Of a DNA stretch of 64,000 nucleotides, positions 44,181-55,956 are shown piece by piece. Under the pieces are notes generated by a model. That model was not told the origin of the DNA. It was given only the letters and a program-made list of their open reading frames with translations, and ran no database searches. The position numbers and the translations under genes were made by a program. Origin of the DNA: Strongylocentrotus purpuratus. Lineage: Eukaryota > Echinodermata > Echinoidea > Camarodonta > Strongylocentrotidae. The stretch covers positions 6,049,077-6,113,076 of the forward strand of contig NW_022145604.1 in NCBI RefSeq assembly GCF_000002235.5, given 5' to 3'. Numbering within the stretch: the first letter of the stretch is position 1; every line of letters starts with the position of its first letter.

Positions 44181-47100
44181 TTAACTATGGAAGTTGTCCC
44201 ATTTTTTGAAGTGAAGTGTTAAAGTGCCTCTCTCCCCCGCTAATTTCTTTTCTTCTTGCCTATTTTCTATAATTCTTTTTTTAATTTCTTGAGGAATTGG
44301 GGGTCTATTTTTAGTTGAACTATATTTAAAAATCATATGTTTTGTTAAAAGAATAATGTGATTTAACAGTTGTTCTTCTCCCGCATTAGATCTTTTTATC
44401 CCGATATGAATTTCTTGCCAATGTAGATTTTTTAACGCTGATAAATCAAAAAGGTCACCGCAGTCCTTCCAAATATTTGCTACCTTTTCACAGGTAAAAA
44501 ACAGATGCTCATAGGTTTCTTCGTGTTTATTGCAAAAGGAGCAAAGATTGCTCACTGCATGTTTGAAAGTGTATAGATGCTTATTTGTATAAATTAAATT
44601 ATATAACATTTTATATTGAAATTCCCTCAGCTTTCTGTCTAGAGTGGATTTTCGGGGTCTTAAGAAAATTGTTCTCGTGTCATTTTCGACCATATTGTAT
44701 GTACGTTCTAAGTTGCATGTAGCATAAGATTTTTCCGTTCTCATTTTTAACAATATACTATAGATATATTTTGATGTTATGCCTTGCAAAGAGTGAGGGT
44801 TTCCGTTAATAATGAATTCTAAACTTAATTCAGTATCCTCACATGGATGTTCATATATATTCAAAAGAGTTTTCCATGAGAATGGAATGCCTTCATATAA
44901 CTGTTTTATTATATTTATTTCTATGTTGTTTAAACCCATTTTCTTAAATTCTGTGATAGATTTCAATTCACCTTTCTTATCAACAATATGATGTATTTTA
45001 AAAACATTTTTCAGAAATAAGTCTTCATGGAAATATATTTGCACCTGAATGCGGATACATCTATTATTGTAAATAATTTGATTTCTTTTTGAAATTTCGT
45101 TCTTAAGCAAAAAGGCTTTTGTCCCCAGCCAAGCCTCCAGCATGCTACGGTAAAAATCTGGTAATGACAGTGCAAGTAAATCTGGCGATACATTACTGAA
45201 AAAAATCAATAGGCCGCCATATTTTCTAGTCAGGTATTTAAAATAACGTTTCCAAATCATATTTGAATCTCCTGTTATAAGTCTTTTCATCCACATGACT
45301 CTTTGTGTTCGAATAAATAATTGAAAATCTGTCAATTTAAGACCTCCCTTATCGTAATCTAAAAACATAGTACTCCGTTTGATTTTATCTTTTCCATTCC
45401 ATAAAAAATCAAATATTGACACTTCAATTTCACGGAATGCCCACGGCGGTACAGGTGTGAGTGATGATACATATACTAATTTTGATAGAACAAAAGTCTT
45501 AATTAGTTGAATTTTCCCCATCAAAGTCAAATCTCTTTGTTTCCACCACATAAGCAGCTTTTTAATTTTACTTAAGATTTCTTTGTAATTGATTTTTTCC
45601 TGGCTTTCCACGTCTAACGTAAACTGTATCCCTAATATCTTTACAATGTTTACTATCTTACCAAATGGAACTATTACATCTTTATCCGCGTTAGGACCCA
45701 ACAATAATACAAAGGTTTTGTCTCTATTCATCTTCAATCCAGACATATCTGCAAAACTAGTAAACAATGAGTTTAGTCTATTAAAAGATTCAATATCTTG
45801 AACAAACAACGACATGTCATCTGCATAAAGAATTTGTTTAACGTGAATATTATCAAAGGGAATCCCATGAATAGCCGAGTCGCTGCGGATTGCGCGAGCA
45901 AGAATCTCAATGCAAAGTAAAAATAAATATGCAGACAAAGGATCACCTTGTCTTACACCTTTCTGAATAGAAAAATATCCAGATGATACGTGTCCATTGA
46001 AAACACAACTTTGAGCCTTATTATAAATTATTTTCACCCATTTACAAAATATCGGTCCAAAACCAAAGGCTACTAAGACCTTTTGTAAAAACATGTGTGA
46101 AACCGAGTCAAACGCTTTTTCAAAATCTATCGCTAACAAATAAGCAGGTATTTTATTTTGAGTTGTATGAAAGATCATGTCGTCAATTAACCGAATAGCT
46201 TCACCTATATTTCTTCCCTTAAGATATCCCACCTGATCAATCCAAATAACTTCTGGTAATACTTTTTTAATTCTTGTTGAAAGAGCTTTGGTTAAAATCT
46301 TGTAGTCCACATTAAGTAAGGAAATGGGTCTGTAGTTTTTAATTTGTAACGGATCTTTGCCTTCTTTATGAATTAAAGTAATTACTGCCTGTTTTTGTGA
46401 GTGGGAGAGTTCTCCCTCACAAAAGGATTCATTCAAAGCATCGACCACTACGTCTCCTATTACCGGCCAAAATAATGATTAAAATTCAACACTTAAACCA
46501 TCGTTACCTGGTGTTTTGTTAAATTTCATTTCTTTCAAAACTGCCATACATTCCCTCTCTGTAACTTTCCCTTCACAAATATCCTTAGAGTCTGGATTTA
46601 GTTTGGGTAGATCTGTGAAAAAAGCATCACTAGAATTGAAATCTACCGTGGAATGCGCATATAGTTTGCTATAAAACTTGTGTATTTCTTTAATTATATC
46701 TCTCTGATCAAAACTTATTTTTTCTTCATTTATCATAAGTTTTCTGATTACTGTTTTTCTCTTATTTGATTCCATTAATTGGGTAAAGTAATTAGTATTT
46801 GTTTCTCCTCTTTCAAAGTACGATGCTCTAGAACGAATTTTAAGTCCTTCATTAATATAATCATAGCATGCTTTTAATTCTCTTCGTTTCAGTTCTAAAG
46901 ATGCAATCTTCTCATTATCTACTGCTTTCAAAAGATCGTCTTCAAGGAAGAGTATTTCTATTTCTAGATTCCCAATTTTTTCTTTTCTGAGCTTTGCTTT
47001 TTCTTTCGAATATTTTCTGATAAAACTGTTTATTTTCATTTTCAAAAAATCCCATAGAACTCTTTTACTTTCTATTTCTGTTTTATAGTCCTCTTTCAGT

Positions 47101-47957
47101 TCAATGATTGCGGTTTTCATTAACACGATGAACTTTTCATCTTTACATAAACTATTATTAAATTTCCAATAAGATCCCTTGAATTTGATATCATTCGAAG
47201 GTAAATTAAAAAAGTTTAGTTGTACAGCTGAATGATCAGGAGCTATAGATGATATTATATTGCATTTTGATATTATTTCATCTAGTTTTGCGGATACAAA
47301 CCAATAATCAAGTCGACTTTGCATAAAAGGATTGATTTGTCTATACGTAAATTGCTTTTTCATTCCATTTCGTACTCTCCAAATATCAATCAAATTTAAT
47401 CTATCCACAAAATTTTCAAAGAGTCTACCAAATTTTGAGAGAACCTTTCGTTTACCAGTTCCCATGTAATCCAGGTTAAAATTGCTGATCGTGTTGAAAT
47501 CACCTCCTATTATTAGCTGATTATTTTTTCCATTAACCGTTGTAAGGGCTTTTTCAAACTCGAGTAAAATATTAATTTGTTCTATTTCCTTCGAACGAAC
47601 TGGGAAATATACATTGGCTATTGTAAGCCTTAACCCTTGTATAATGCACTCCATTATAATAAACCTACCGTTATCATCTGCAATTGCATTAATGACTTGA
47701 ATATCTAGTTTAGAATCAAATAAAATAAGAACCCCTTTACTATGACTTGTCCCATGACTAAAATACGAACTACCATTCCATAGTACCTTCCATTCGTCTT
47801 CTACTTCCTTGGTGCTATACGTTTCCTGTAAAAACACTATATCCGACCGTTTATCTTTACACCACATCAATATTTTCTGTCTCTTTAATTTTTCTCGAAT
47901 TCCCTTAACGTTTAGAGAAAGAAAGTTACATACAAAAGATGTACTTATATTATCCAT
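44181..47957 (-). pseudogene. LINE ORF2: endonuclease and reverse transcriptase, one premature stop
   Basis: The frame is 1,258 codons and unbroken except for TAA at 46481-46479; the two parts on either side are in the same frame. The N-terminal apurinic-type endonuclease shows SLNVKGI, FLQETY, IGGDFNT, SRLDYWFVS and PDHSAV. The reverse transcriptase starts near TPGNDG and has NYRPISLLNVDYK, AIDFEKAFDSV, GVRQGDPLS and the catalytic YADD (45827). A C-terminal CSFCNKHEETYEHLFFTC is the usual zinc motif. The YLKGRN and FDSVSHMFL style is that of the L1/Tx1 group. The premature stop separates the endonuclease from the RT. With a single lesion, the copy is recently dead or allelic. Confidence 0.9.
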
Positions 47958-48155
47958 TGATTTTTAAAAATATTTCTGCCCTTTTCGTAATCAAATTTGA
48001 ACATTGAATATTTAGCGGAGGACGACGAAGCAAAGTAATATATCTGTTTCAAGTGATACCTCATGATACGAGCAGGGGCGTCGCCAAAGGGGGGTGTGGG
48101 GGGTGCGACACCCCCCCACTTGTCAGGATATTGTCGGTAAAATTGCGCTGCCGTC

Positions 48156-48314
48156 GGGAAAAAAAGAGAAAAGGGAGAGGGGAAAAAAGAGGGAAAGGGA
48201 AAGAAAAGAAAAAAAGAAAAGGAAAAGAAAAGAGAAGAAAGAAAAAGAAAAAGAGGGAGGAGAGGAAAGAAAGGAAAAGAAAGAAAAGAAGGAGAAAAAA
48301 AAGAAGAAAAGGAG
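48156..48314 (+). repeat. Polypurine tract
   Basis: 159 bases of A and G only, continuing with few interruptions to about 48400. Long coding frames here on both strands are compositional artefacts. Confidence 0.95.
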
Positions 48315-48639
48315 TAAAAGGGAAAGAAAAGAAACGGGGGTGAAAGAGAGGAGAGATGAGGGAAGTAAGAGCCTGAGAGAGGAGTGCGAGTAAAAGAGAG
48401 AAGGGGGTTGTTGGGTGGAGTCGTCTCGTCGAGGGAGCAAGAAAGACACGGGTAAATATGTTGCTGTGTCGGGTCAGCTGTGTCGGTATTCTTGCTCGAT
48501 CCTCGTGTACTATATCAATGCAGAAGTTTGACGTCGGTGAGATGTATATTGTCGGTCGGCCGACAAGTTTTTTTCCGCTACGAACTGTGACTTTTAATCC
48601 GCTGTGACGACTTCGAGAGTGACTACAACTACAATACTT

Positions 48640-50960
48640 GTATTTTCTCGAAGTTTCACTTTCCTATAATATCAGCTAAAGAAATCAGAATTTTAAAATC
48701 TTTGGGGAAACTAAATTCAAACAAGGTTTAAGAGTCAACAACGGTACGACGAATCGTCTTCCCTTCTCTATATTGTGATGAAACGCCAAAAATTCCACGC
48801 TTCGGGCAGAAGGGGAAAACTTCATTTAGACGAGTCGAGAACGGTACAACGAATCGTCTTCTTTCTCTAATAATTTAAGGAAACGTCAAAGCTTCCGCGC
48901 CTCGCGCGAGAGGGGGAAACGAAATTCAGACAAATAGGGCTTATTAAGAGTCGACAACGGTACAACGAATCCTCTTCTTTCTCTAATAAGTTAAGGGAAC
49001 GTCAGAGCTTCCGCGCTTCGCGCGAGAGAGGGAAACTGAGTTCAGATGAATAGGGCTTAATAAGAGTCAAAAACGGTACGACGAATCGTCTTCCTTTCTC
49101 TATATTGTGATGAAACGCCAAAAATTCCACGCTTCGCGCGAAGGGGAAAACTTAGACGAGTCGAGAACGGTACAACGAATCGTAATTTTCTTTGTCTAAT
49201 AATTTAAGGAAACATCAAAGCTTCCGCACTAAAGGGGGGAACTGAATTCTGACAAATAGGGCTTATTAAGAGTCGAAAACGGTACAACGAATTTTCTTCT
49301 TTCTCTAATAAGTTAAGGAAACGTCAGAGCTTCCGCGCTTCACGCGAGAGAGGGAAACTGGATTCAGATGAATAGGGCTTAATAAGAGTCGAAAACGGTA
49401 CGACGAATCGTCTTCCTTTCTCTATATTGTGATGAAACGCCAAAAATTCCACGCTTCGCGCGAAAGGGAAAACTTAGACGAGTCGAGAACGGTACAACGA
49501 ATCGTACTTTTCTTTCTCTAATAATTTGAGGAAACGTCAAAGCTCCCGCGCTTCGCGCGACAGGGGGGAAAACTGAATTCAGACAAATAGGGCTTATTAA
49601 TAGTCGAAAAACGGTACAACGAATCCTCTTCTTTCTCTAATAATTTAAGGAAACGTCAGAGCTTCCGTGCTTCGCGCGAGAGAGGGAAACTGGATTCAGA
49701 TGAATAGGGCGTAATAAGAGTCGAAAACGGTACGACAAATCGTCTTCCTTTCTCTATATTGTGATGAAACGCCAAAAATTCCGCGCTTCGCGCAAAGGGG
49801 AAAACTTAGACGAGTCGAGAACGGTACAACGAATCGTAATTTTCTTTGTCTAATAATTTAAGGAAACGTCAAAACTTCCGCACTAAAGGGGGGAACTGAA
49901 TTCTGACAAATAGGGCTTATTAAGAGTCGAAAAACGGTACAACGAATCCTCTTCTTTCTCTAATAATTTAATGAAACGTCAAAGCAGAGGGGGAAACTGA
50001 ATTCAGATGAATAGGGCCTAATAAGAGTCGAAAACGGTACAACGAATCCTCTTCTTTCTCTAATAATTTAAGGAAACGTCAGGGCTTCCGCGCTTCTCGC
50101 GAGAGGGGGAAACTGAATTCAGATAAATAGGGCTTAATAAGAGTCGAAAACGGTACGACGAATCGTCTTCCTGTCTCTATATTGTGATGAAACGCCAAAA
50201 AATTACGCGCTTCGCGCGGAAGGGGTAAACTTCATTCAAACGAGTCGAGAATGGTTCAACGAATCGTTTTCTTTGTCTAATAATTTAAGAAAACGTCAAA
50301 GCTTGCGCGCTTCGCGCTAAAGGGGGAAACTGAATTCAGACATTAAGGGCTTATTAAGAGTCGAAAACGGTACAACGAATCGTCTTCTTTCTCTAATAAT
50401 TCAAACAAAACTTCCGCGCTTCGCATGGGAGGGGGAAGCTTCATCCAGACAAGGATTAAGAGTCGAGCACGGTTCAACAAATCGTCTACTTTCTCTAATA
50501 ATTAAATTAAACGTCAAAACTTCCGCGCTTCGCGCGGAGGGGGAGGACTGAATTCAGATAAGAATTAAGAGTCGAGAACAGTACACCGAATCGTCTGCTT
50601 TTTCTCATAATTGAATGAAACGTCAAAGCTTCCGCGCTTTGCGCGGGGGGGGGGGGGAGGGGGAGAAACTGCATTCAGACAAGGATTAAGAGTCGCGCAC
50701 GGTTCAACGAATCGTCTACTTTCTCTAATATTTTAATTAAACGCCAAAACTTGCGGGAGGGGGAGGAACTAAATTCAAACAAGGATTAACAGTCTTGTAA
50801 TGAATCGTCAAAGCTTTCGCGCTTCGCGCAGGAGGGGGGGGGTGGAACTTCATTCAGACAAGGATTAACAATCGAGAACGGTACAATAAATCGTCTTCTT
50901 TTCCTAATAATTTAAGGAAACGTCTAAGCTTCCGCGCTTCGCACGGAAGGCATACCACCC
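48640..50960. repeat. About 110-bp satellite with a three-monomer higher-order unit
   Basis: Roughly 20 monomers each contain ACGGTACAACGAATC, a TTTCTCTAATAATTTAAGG block, CTTCCGCGCTTCGCGCGA and a GGGGGAAACTGAATTC block. One monomer type has CGACGAATCGTC and TATATTGTGATGAAACGCC, and recurs at about 48742, 49071, 49395, 49727 and 50150. This gives a period near 330 bp, or three monomers. Later monomers (after 50400) lose the pattern. Confidence 0.85.
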
Positions 50961-51303
50961 ACACCCCCCTAATGAGCGCGCTTCGCTTGCTCACTACCGC
51001 CCCTCCCTAAAATAAGATCCTAGCTCCGCGCCTGCGTTAAAATATATAGCTATGAATGCTGACTAAGTTGACGAAATAATTCGTATATTTTTGTCGTCGT
51101 GGAAAATGACCATTTGCGCATACGCAAGTACTACAGATAGTCCATAGGAAAAACAATTTAGCCTTCGGCCCCGGGTTTATAGGGTTAAATGTGTAGATTT
51201 TGGACATTTAATTTTGTCGGTAATTGGTGGCTAGTTTTGTCGGTAATCTTTGGCCTCTACACCCCCCCACTGAAAAAGGTCTAGCGACGCCCCTGGATAC
51301 GAG

Positions 51304-51439
51304 AACAATTTACACATTTACCTAAGAGACTGCGATTCCCGCAAAAAATGAGAGTAACCCCACCAACACACACACAACAGCATACCCAAACATAATATAC
51401 ATACACATTCAACATTACAATCAATAAACAAAAAATCCC

Positions 51440-51473
<34 letters not shown>

Positions 51474-51732
51474 AAAACCTTACAATTAAAAGAAAAACCA
51501 CTCAAGAAAGTATTTTTTTCCTGAGTAGTAGCTTTGCAAGACCTTCCCAAGCAAAGACTGCCCACAATTCACCCCCTCCCCCTTCCTTGAAATAAAATAA
51601 TCAAGGCAAAAACCCGCCAATGTCCAACATACCCATTCCTCTTTTCTTTAACCTGTCAGTATCCGAATTAGTGGCATAAAACGACTTATTGTCACAGCTT
51701 CTACTCGACCTTTATAAACAAAGTTATGCTAT

Positions 51733-51783
<51 letters not shown>

Positions 51784-52254
51784 ACAGAAGAAAAAAAAAA
51801 CAAAAAAAAAACAGCTCCATTGTCTGATTTGAAAGTACGAGTCAGATCGACTTTTAAGTTTTGTTAAAGAATAACCTCCATTTGATAATAGGCGTATGAT
51901 ATATTTTTTTGTTTACCAATATAAATCTTTCTATATAACGATACAACAGAAATGTGCTCCTATTCGAAGGTTCAGTATTGTAGTTAATTCGTCGAACTAT
52001 CAATGTCTATATTAAGAAGGCATAATATTTGTCAAGGGACTACCACCTTAAATACCTAATGAGCACTTGTTATTCTTGAGTAATAATATTGTTAACATTC
52101 AAACACCTTTCTGCAGATAGACACAGCACGTATTAAATCGTAATACTCTTTGTCATACGATAAGTTCACTATGTGACTAGAAGAAAAAAAAAAGAAAAAA
52201 AATCAATTTGGTTCAACAACTCTTTCAAAGGTAGTATGCATGTGGCAATACTAT
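51304..52254. other. LINE leader remnant and AT-rich spacer
   Basis: It contains an A run at 51444-51470 and an (AT)n microsatellite at 51737-51783. No gene was found. Confidence 0.45.
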
Positions 52255-54010
52255 AAAGACCTTGCCTTGTCAATTGACACGCCCTTCGTCTGACCATCGT
52301 GACCTTCGTCAACCCTAACCCACTTGTGCAACAACAAAACATTTCAAAAAGAACATGTGAACATTATAACTCTAAACTCTTGCCACACAGGACAGTGTCA
52401 GAACTACAATGCACAGTTACAATGACAGTCAAGATGTGTTCTTAGGAAAAGTTGAATTTGGTTTAACAATGTATTCAAAGGTATAATACCACAAGTATGC
52501 TCGTAGCAATACTGTAGAGACCTTGATTGTTGTCTCGCTCAGTATATTAAGCCTATCATTACAGATTACGCTTTAATCTTGCTAACGCATTTAGGAATGT
52601 GTATTATTCTTAAATTAGTGAAGGAGAATATTACTCCATCTCTTCAATGTGTGCCTATCTAGAAAAAGATCAGGCGTGTATCACTTTTTGGAATTTAAGA
52701 TTGAAAGGCATCCGCTTTATGTTCAAATTAACAATAAGCTTGGCATAATGTTAAAGAGCATGACATACAATCAAGAATGTATCCGATTGCACTATTCGAA
52801 AATTCAGAAAATACCAAATTCCTCTTTTCTTTGATACGTCAGTATCTGGATCTAATAGGTATACACTTAAGTTTACTCTCATGGATTTGTTTTTGTCTTG
52901 TTTTAAATAAACGTTTTATAGACAAACAACTTACAGTAATTGTCATAAGACATTCACCTATTGGTGATAAGCATAATGATCGAAAAACCTTTGTCTTCAA
53001 CGATACCTTCATTGAGGAATGTGCCACTGTTCAAATGTCTTCGAATTATCAATGAGTGCATTGATCATGTAATCAAACCGTCTTGATTATGACGGTCAAG
53101 TGACACGCCCAACGGCTGACCGTCGTGACTTTCGTCAACCTTATAACCCACTTGTGCAAGAACAAAACATTTCAAAAGAACATGTGAACATTACAACTCC
53201 AAACTCCTGTCGTATAGGACAATATCAGAATTACAATGCACAATTACAATGATGGTCAAGATGTGTTCTTAGGGGGAAAAAAAAATCAGTTTGGTTTAAC
53301 AATTTATTGTACGTGACGATACTATAGCCTAAAGACCTTGCCGTGTCAAGTGACACGCCCTACGACTGACCGTCATGACCTTCGTCAACCTTAACCCACT
53401 TGTGCAGCAACAAAACATTTCAAAAGGAAAATATGTGAACATTACGATTTTAAACTTCTGTCCTATAGGACAATGTCAGAATTGTAACGCACAATTACAA
53501 TGATAGCCAAGATGTGTTCTTAGGAAAAGTTCAATTCGGTTTAACAATAATATTCAAAGGTATAGTACCACAAGCATGCTCGTGACAATACTAAAAAGAC
53601 TTTGAGTGTTGTCTAGAAAAAGATCAGGCGTGTATCGCTTTTGGAATTTAAGATTGAAAGGCATCCATTTTATGTCCAAACATCAAGTTTGGCACAATGG
53701 TAAAGAGCACGACATGCAATCAAGAATGTAACCTATTGCACCCTTCGAGTATTAAGACAATACCGAATTCCTCTTTTCTTTGATATATGTCAGTATCCAA
53801 ATCTAATAGGCGTACACTTTAGCTTACTATCAGGGATTTTTTTTCTTCTTCTTTTAAATAAATAAAACAACTTGCAATTGTTGTCATAAGACATTCACCC
53901 ATTGATGATAAGCATACTGATCGAAAAACTCATGTCTTCAACAATACATTCAGTGAGGAATGTGCCACTGTTTAAATGTCTTTGAATTTTAAATGAGTGC
54001 ATTGATCATG
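52255..54010. repeat. Local tandem duplication (blocks of about 250 and 420 bp)
   Basis: A block starting CCTTGCCTTGTCAATTGACA and containing CAACCCTAACCCACTTGTGC recurs at about 52260, 53090 and 53340. Another block, AGAAAAAGATCAGGCGTGTA to GAGTGCATTGATCATG, recurs at 52660-53068 and 53614-54010. Together they form a duplication of about 950 bp with an extra partial copy. No convincing reading frame is shared between copies. Confidence 0.75.
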
Positions 54011-55230
54011 TTGCTGTTCATTAATCGATTGCAAAAGTTTCAAAATAGTATCGGATCATTAAAAAAATTAAATCTGATAGAACATAAATACACATTGAAA
54101 TATGGTTCAGGAGGAAATAGAAAGTAAAATTCTAGCGATGAATGTGTAAAACGAATTGGACTTACGGAATAATAATTGACATATGAAATCACACAGGGAA
54201 AAGTTTCGTTCATTTACATTGTTTGCAATATTATCCCTTGTCAGTAAAAACAACTTTAATTGTCTAATATCCAGACATGTGTGCTATTTTGTAAAACATT
54301 GCTATTTTTGTGAAATGTACTAATAAAACTAAAAATGCATTTTTAACGTTATTCATTGGCTGTTGTCAGGGTTTCACTGATATAAGTTTATTATGGTTCA
54401 TTTATTTAAAATTATCATCCCAGCTGAAAGATGAAAAAATACAGATGCTTTTAAATTACATGATACAGACAAAAAGACATTAATGAACATTCAAAAACCA
54501 TTATTACTCAACTTGAATTTGTTATGATAGAAAACGGGAAGGTATGAATGAACAAATAGCTTTATATGAGAGTATAATAAATATATAAAGCAGACGTCGA
54601 TACATTATAAAAGTTTGACACAATTTGAATGAAGAAAAAATTGAGAGAACTGTGATGAAAGAGAGAAAAGACGAGAGCTGAACAGAAAAAAAGAAAATAA
54701 TAGAATTAGAAAAGAAGACGAAAACGAAGAAGAAGAATAAAAGAAAATATGAAGTATGCTGTAGCCCTCCATTGTTAATAATAAAACATGACCTTGGCTT
54801 TTTGTTTGTTCTTGTATATATTTGTTTTTAACTATCTATTCAAGACAGTGTATGTATTTACATATTTCTAGCTGTCTCTTCCTGGATCTTGGATCTGAAA
54901 TTGAACTCGAGCCTGAACTTTATTGGAACACATTTTGGTCCCATTGGGGCATATAAAGGCTTAAAGGAGCAAACAAATTAAACAATTATACAATCTACAT
55001 TTACAGCATATTTACAAGGTATATACAATTGTCGCTAAGTTTACGACCCGATGAGGGGGGGGGGGGGGGGGAGGGGGGTACTCAGATTTGGTTTGGCTGG
55101 GGGTGTGCGGCTTAGGCGTCTTAACCCATACCCATTGTCAAGGGTCATTTTGGCAGAAAATGGGCATTATTAGGGACTTCCATTTAAAACGCAACCCATG
55201 TTTAAGATTTTAGGACCATCGGCGATGACT
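54011..55230. other. AT-rich spacer before the third TLR unit
   Basis: No gene was found. A G run lies at 55057-55070. Similarity to the other TLR units begins at about 55230 (TTTTCCTTGAC). Confidence 0.45.
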
Positions 55231-55956
55231 TTTTCCTTGACTTTCACGATGTGATTTCCATGAAAGCTAAAAGGTCCGAAAATTGTCCATAAATATAGGT
55301 TTGTGATATCATACATTCGTGTCTTTACACATACCTTCATCTCAAGAGTTAGGACATTCAAAAGTGGGAGTGCTGGTATACATGTAGGGTATATCAGTGG
55401 GAAAAGTAGCACTGTGCTTTCCGGCAATAATCTGCCTAAACATTGGCACAAATGGAGTGATTGAAAGACGAAGGCGTTAATGCAAATGTTCAGACAATCT
55501 ACTCCTAACATATACTGTACAGTAATGGCGCTTGTATACTGAAGAAAATGAGGCTAACGTTTATGTTTAGTTCTGTTCTAAGGGGAATTGTTACAGTTTA
55601 AATCTAAAAAGACCGGGCTATTTTGTTACACAATTCAATTCAATTCAAATAATTTTATTTCTAAAAAATGAGTTCTCGAGTATCATGAAAATGTATTTCT
55701 GCTATTTCTACCATTAACCAGTCTACTGCACAAGAGCAAAACCAAGGTATTTGGCCATTTGGGGTATTATATGCATGACCACATATATTATGGTTTTCTA
55801 AATATGATTGACATCAGATGCGTTTGCGACTTTATATTTAGTCTGATCCAAGCTCTAGTAAGGCTATTGGCTTAATACATGAATCAGATATACTAAACTC
55901 TGAGATGTGGACAGAATATATGAAACACACTAGCCCTAAAATAAGTCAGACCGTTA

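Larger units (their letters stand above)
48073..51295. mobile_element. 3.2-kb hAT-type non-autonomous element filled with satellite
   Basis: The terminal repeats are CAGGGGCGTCGC and GCGACGCCCCTG, with a perfect 8-bp target duplication GATACGAG at 48065-48072 and 51296-51303, the hAT signature. The subterminal parts also match (TTGTCGGTAA, ACACCCCCCCAC). There is no transposase frame. The interior holds a polypurine tract (48156-48400) and a long satellite (about 48640-50960). It is inserted in the LINE leader. Confidence 0.92.
43722..51600 (-). mobile_element. Tx1/L1-like LINE, split by a hAT-type element
   Basis: ORF2 lies at 44181-47957. The 3' end is near 43722, where the plus strand is T-rich (an A-rich tail on the element strand). 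Leader sequence upstream of ORF2 is interrupted by the element at 48073-51295 and continues from 51304. No ORF1 was found up to 51600, and the 5' end is uncertain. Poly(A) runs on the plus strand at 44109-44141 and 51444-51470 lie inside or near the element. Confidence 0.65.

Noticed and set aside
48053..48449. Lys/Arg/Glu-rich and Phe/Ser-rich frames
   Set aside because: They are products of the polypurine tract on either strand.
48640..50960. Possible CRISPR-like or coding repeat
   Set aside because: The monomers are contiguous and similar throughout with no unique spacers, and the sequence is eukaryotic. It is a satellite.
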